A stretch of 9,445 nucleotides of DNA from Spirochaetaceae bacterium (GTDB lineage: Bacteria; Spirochaetota; Spirochaetia; B11-G9), in assembly GCA_030643345.1 (NCBI GenBank), contig DAOWMA010000052.1, positions 1-9,445 on the forward strand, written 5' to 3'. The position numbers were made by a program, and so were the translations under genes. The notes under the pieces were generated by a model. That model saw only the letters and a program-made list of their open reading frames with translations. It did not search any database and was not told the origin of the DNA. Each line of letters opens with the position of its first letter. Position 1 is the first letter of the stretch. Positions 7,180-9,445 of the stretch are shown piece by piece.

Positions 7180-8103
7180 TTAGCTAATTTTATCTGTTGC
7201 TTCAACTGTTCCTGTTATTATGCAGCTAATCTCTTTTGATGCAGATTTCCAGAATCCGGTAAGGACCTTTCCCGGTCCAACCTCTATAATTGAATCAAAA
7301 CCTTCTGTTAGTATATTTTCTTCGATATTAACCCATTTAACGGGAGATATAATCTGCAGGCAGGAGAGTTCTTTAGCTTCAATTCCGGAACCGACCCTCT
7401 TTCCTGTTACATTTGAGTACATAGGTTTATTTGGATCTTTGAACTCAAACCTGGAAATATACTCCATAAAATATTTTTTTGCATCATTAAGTAATGGTGT
7501 ATGAAACGGACCGGATACCTTCAATGGTATTATTCGTCTTGCACCTGCCTCTTTAAGTTTGTTAGTTGCTGCTTCTATACCGGCAGCTGTGCCGGATATT
7601 ACTGTTTGAGCAGGAGCATTGAAATTTGCCGCATAAGCATCTTCTACACCCTCAATATTAGAGCTTACATCTTCAGCAGTCATTCCAATAACAGCAGCCA
7701 TTGCAGATCCTCCTGCCAGATCAGGGTTTTCTTTAGCAACTCCGGCCATTATTTCACCTCTTTCGATAACCATAGGCAGCACCTGTTCCTCGGTGAGAAT
7801 CCCTGCTTCAACCATTGCAGAAAATTCACCCAGAGAAAATCCTGCTGTACCATCAGCCTTTACACCATTATCGATAAGATACCGTCTAATAGACAAATTC
7901 ATCAATGTAATTGCAATCTGGGTATTCTCTGTTTGTTTAAGGTCCTCAGGTGTTCCGTCGAATAGAAGAGTTTTTAAATCTCTTCCTGTAACTTCGTCTG
8001 CAATTTTGAACAGATCTTTTACTGTTTCTGATTTATCATAAAAATCTTTACACATCCCGGGGTATTGTGCCCCCTGGCCTGGAAATAAATAAATACGTTT
8101 CAA
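7180..8103 (-). CDS. fabD: Malonyl-CoA:ACP transacylase (FabD), TTG start
   Basis: A 307-residue acyltransferase that moves malonyl from CoA to acyl carrier protein, making the extender unit for FabH and FabF. It has PGQGAQ at 8-13 (oxyanion-hole Gln10), nucleophile Ser90 in GFSLGE, carboxylate-binding Arg115, His201 in GPFHTPLL, and GPGKVLTGF near the C-terminus. The nucleophile elbow carries Phe where GHSLGE with His is commonest. The start codon is TTG at 8101-8103: GGAGG lies six bases upstream and the protein begins KRIYLFPGQG as the family does. The gap to fabH is 51 bases, the widest in the operon, and holds an inverted repeat. A TTG start may temper FabD synthesis; that is inference. 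Confidence 0.95.
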   Translation of the reverse strand: MKRIYLFPGQGAQYPGMCKDFYDKSETVKDLFKIADEVTGRDLKTLLFDGTPEDLKQTENTQIAITLMNLSIRRYLIDNGVKADGTAGFSLGEFSAMVEAGILTEEQVLPMVIERGEIMAGVAKENPDLAGGSAMAAVIGMTAEDVSSNIEGVEDAYAANFNAPAQTVISGTAAGIEAATNKLKEAGARRIIPLKVSGPFHTPLLNDAKKYFMEYISRFEFKDPNKPMYSNVTGKRVGSGIEAKELSCLQIISPVKWVNIEENILTEGFDSIIEVGPGKVLTGFWKSASKEISCIITGTVEATDKIS

Positions 8104-8114
8104 TTTGTTCCTCC
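8101..8114 (-). promoter_or_regulatory. TTG start and Shine-Dalgarno of fabD
   Basis: On the minus strand GGAGG (8110-8114) is followed by a six-base spacer and TTG (8101-8103). The N-terminal family motif begins right after, so no ATG alternative fits. Confidence 0.8.
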
Positions 8115-8121
8115 AAGTTTT

Positions 8122-8136
8122 TCGGTCATAGACCGA
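8122..8136. promoter_or_regulatory. Inverted repeat TCGGT-N5-ACCGA between fabH and fabD (site B)
   Basis: TCGGTC, three bases, GACCGA: perfect 6-bp arms. It shares the same arms, spacing and overall 15-bp length with the core of the repeat at the fabH promoter. No U-rich tract follows on the transcribed strand, so it does not look like an intrinsic terminator. It lies 7 bases upstream of the fabD Shine-Dalgarno. It could be a second operator or an mRNA hairpin; see findings. Confidence 0.55.
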
Positions 8137-8154
8137 TATGAATTAAAAAAATAT

Positions 8155-9138
8155 TTACCACTTTATAATAGTCCCGCCGTAAGTGAGACCGGCCCCAAAT
8201 CCCGTAAGCAGAATTTTATCACCCCTTTTCATCTCCCCTTTTTCGTACATTTCGTTGAGAGCTATTGGTATTGATGCAGAAGAAGTATTTGCATATTCCA
8301 TCAGGTTGAAATAAAATTTTTCGAGAGGTATTCTTAATCTTTTTGCTGCAGCCTGAAGTATTCTTATATTAGCCTGATGCGGAACTATCCAGCTTATATC
8401 ATCAATCGAAAGGTTACTCCTTTCTAAAAGTTCTTTTATTAGTTCTGTATTTACCTTTACAGCAAATTTATACACAGCCTGCCCATCCATATACAGGGCA
8501 GTATCATTAAAAGTTGTTTTCCCGTCTTCGAAAGGATATTTTACACCTCCGATTTTCCTCATAAGTACTTCTGCACCCGAACCATCTGATTTAAGAATAG
8601 CATTTTCTATAGAACTTTCATCATTTGATGATTCACTTACGATTACTGCTCCCGCACCATCTCCGAACAGTACTGCTGTGTCCCGGTCCTCCATATTGGA
8701 GATCTTTGTCAGCGATTCTGAGCTGACTATCAGAACATGTTTTGCAGTACCTGCTAAAATCATATTTTTTGCATTATCGACAGCATAGATAAAACCTGTA
8801 CACCCGGCTACCATATCGAAAGCACCAGCATTCTTTGCACCCAGTTTATCCTGTACGACACAGGCAGTTGCAGGGAACCCTATATAGTCGGGTGTTGCAG
8901 TTGTTAATATTATCATATCCAGATCTTCTGCAGTAAGCCCGCCCCTTTCAAGTGCAAGCTTTGCTGCGCTGACAGCCATGTCGGAAGTTGTTACACCATC
9001 TGCAGCAATATGTCTTACTTCAATTCCGGTGTGTGATTTTATCCACTCATCAGATGTATCCATTGTCTTTGATAATTCATCATTTGTCACCCGGTTTTCA
9101 GGGATATACGCTCCAATTGAACGAATGTATACATTCAT
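8155..9138 (-). CDS. fabH: 3-oxoacyl-ACP synthase III (FabH)
   Basis: A 327-residue thiolase-fold initiating condensing enzyme. The triad is Cys113 (AGCTGF), His254 (PHQAN) and Asn284 (YANTSSASIP), with the TGI-x2-R segment near 37-42 and the C-terminal LLTGFGAGLTYGG. It condenses an acyl-CoA primer with malonyl-ACP to start each chain; primer preference (acetyl or branched) cannot be read from the sequence. The start at 9138 is preferred over the in-frame ATG at 9168 because AGGAG (9144-9148) precedes it by five bases and the family starts near IRSIGAYIPE. It is the first gene of the fab operon and its leader carries the promoter and inverted repeat described separately. As the initiation enzyme at the head of the operon, it is a sensible control point. 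Confidence 0.96.
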   Translation of the reverse strand: MNVYIRSIGAYIPENRVTNDELSKTMDTSDEWIKSHTGIEVRHIAADGVTTSDMAVSAAKLALERGGLTAEDLDMIILTTATPDYIGFPATACVVQDKLGAKNAGAFDMVAGCTGFIYAVDNAKNMILAGTAKHVLIVSSESLTKISNMEDRDTAVLFGDGAGAVIVSESSNDESSIENAILKSDGSGAEVLMRKIGGVKYPFEDGKTTFNDTALYMDGQAVYKFAVKVNTELIKELLERSNLSIDDISWIVPHQANIRILQAAAKRLRIPLEKFYFNLMEYANTSSASIPIALNEMYEKGEMKRGDKILLTGFGAGLTYGGTIIKW

Positions 9139-9170
9139 AATTTCTCCTGAATTTTTATTATTTTTCATTT

Positions 9171-9191
9171 TTGTCGGTTAGAAACCGACAA
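9171..9191. promoter_or_regulatory. Perfect 9-3-9 inverted repeat over the fab transcription start (site A)
   Basis: TTGTCGGTT, three bases, AACCGACAA. It begins four bases downstream of the predicted -10 hexamer and so covers the predicted +1, a classic repressor position. Its inner 15 bp match site B in TCGGT-N5-ACCGA form. It does not match the FapR or FabT consensus as I remember them. The structure is plain in the sequence; operator function is inferred. Confidence 0.6.
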
Positions 9192-9195
9192 CGGC

Positions 9196-9224
9196 ATGAT
9201 ACACTAAGGAAAAGATTTTATCAA
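9196..9224 (-). promoter_or_regulatory. Promoter of the fab operon
   Basis: On the minus strand a -35 TTGATA (9219-9224) and a -10 TATCAT (9196-9201), each one base from the sigma-70 consensus, are exactly 17 bp apart. The start would fall near 9187-9190, giving a leader of about 50 bases to the fabH ATG. It is the only strong promoter I see for the six-gene operon. Confidence 0.7.
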
Positions 9225-9308
9225 GGTTTAATTTACTCTTTTACGAGTAATATTCATTTGATTTCAGGAGCTAAGAAATGCAATAGATCTTTTAAATTTA
9301 GACAAAAA

Positions 9309-9343
9309 TTAAGTAATACTTAAAAATATTAACTAATACTTGA
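9309..9343 (+). repeat. Two tandem 15-bp sites before the XRE gene
   Basis: TTAAGTAATACTTAA (9309-9323) is a perfect 7-1-7 palindrome. TTAACTAATACTTGA (9329-9343) matches it at 13 of 15 positions, with centres 20 bp apart, about two helical turns. The second overlaps the putative -35 of the XRE gene. This is the layout expected of cooperative binding by a dimeric regulator, possibly autoregulation. Confidence 0.5.
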
Positions 9344-9367
9344 CTTTTCAGGAATGTATGTTAGGCT
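9340..9367 (+). promoter_or_regulatory. Putative promoter of the XRE regulator gene
   Basis: TTGACT (9340-9345) and TAGGCT (9362-9367), 16 bp apart. The -35 is good, the -10 weak (three of six). The predicted start lies about 8 bases after the -10, at or next to the ATG at 9376, so the message could be leaderless. Confidence 0.45.
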
Positions 9368-9375
9368 ATTCTTAG

Positions 9376-9445
9376 ATGAAGATAGTTGGTGAACAAATTA
9401 AGCTGTATAGAAAAATAAGGAATATGACGCTCGCAATTCTGGCAG
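9376..9445 (+). CDS. XRE/HTH_3-family DNA-binding protein (3'-truncated by window)
   Basis: Only the first 23 residues are in the window: MKIVGEQIKLYRKIRNMTLA, then ILA. This matches the opening of XRE (Cro/cI-type) helix-turn-helix domains, in which a G-x-x-I-x-x-x-R-K-x-R helix is followed by MTLxxLA at the first HTH helix. No stop is reached. Upstream in-frame reading hits a TAG at 9373-9375, so the ATG at 9376 is the first possible start. No Shine-Dalgarno is seen, and the putative promoter sits so close that a leaderless mRNA is likely. It is divergent from the fab operon, across a 237-bp region with inverted repeats, so it is a candidate regulator of itself and perhaps of fatty-acid synthesis. 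The C-terminal domain, which would show any ligand sensing, is not visible. Confidence 0.7.
   Translation, partial: MKIVGEQIKLYRKIRNMTLAILA

Noticed and set aside
7220..8041. Plus-strand open frames opposite fabD, including a Cys/Ser-rich one at 7501-7965
   Set aside because: They mirror the coding of fabD, show no protein-family features and have no independent start signals.
8122..8136. Hairpin between fabH and fabD read as an intrinsic terminator
   Set aside because: On the transcribed strand it is followed by AAAAACTTGG and not a U-tract, and the stem is only 6 bp; the downstream genes clearly belong to the same operon.
9139..9168. Longer FabH start at 9168
   Set aside because: No Shine-Dalgarno precedes it, while AGGAG precedes the ATG at 9138, where family similarity begins.
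9233..9250. Inverted repeat TTACTC-N6-GAGTAA upstream of the fab -35
   Set aside because: Six-base arms with a six-base spacer in A+T-rich DNA are weak, and no second copy was seen; recorded only in case footprinting covers it.

Overview
The window is an A+T-rich (by eye, well under 50% G+C), gene-dense stretch of a bacterial chromosome. It carries nine protein-coding genes, two of them cut by the window edges, and no rRNA, tRNA, CRISPR array or insertion sequence that I can see. The type II fatty-acid genes and their strong Shine-Dalgarno sites are bacterial. A large ParA-like ATPase beside a soluble class III cyclase with long unrecognised flanks suggests a spirochaete, but that is an impression from gene content and not proof.

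Left part (1-4026). The 3' end of an M16 zinc-protease-family gene (+) runs tail-to-tail into a ParA/MinD-type ATPase gene (-), with a 29-bp overlap. The ATPase has a normal N-terminal P-loop domain followed by roughly 300 residues I cannot assign. A 139-bp divergent region separates it from a class III nucleotide cyclase gene (+), which also has unassigned N- and C-terminal regions and an Ile where the family normally has the catalytic Asn. The cyclase gene overlaps the end of the next operon by 12 bp, again tail-to-tail.

Right part (4015-9138, all minus strand). This is a tight fatty-acid biosynthesis operon, transcribed fabH-fabD-fabG-fabF-fabZ and ending in a TrmJ/TrmH-like tRNA methyltransferase gene. 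It supplies initiation (FabH), malonyl transfer (FabD), the first reduction (FabG), elongation (FabF) and dehydration (FabZ). The acyl carrier protein gene, often found between fabG and fabF, is absent, and no enoyl reductase gene is present, so both must lie elsewhere.

Control region (9139-9375). A good sigma-70-type promoter (TTGATA, 17 bp, TATCAT) drives the fab operon. A perfect 9-3-9 inverted repeat covers its predicted start site. The 15-bp core of that repeat, TCGGT-N5-ACCGA, recurs once more, in the fabH-fabD gap, with a paired base change. This makes a candidate undescribed operator or RNA hairpin of the operon. Divergently, at 9376, a gene for an XRE-type helix-turn-helix protein begins, probably leaderless, with two tandem 15-bp near-identical sites 20 bp apart in front of it. 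The regulator, its likely own operators and the fab operator sit together, so a local fatty-acid control circuit is a reasonable hypothesis. It is untested here.
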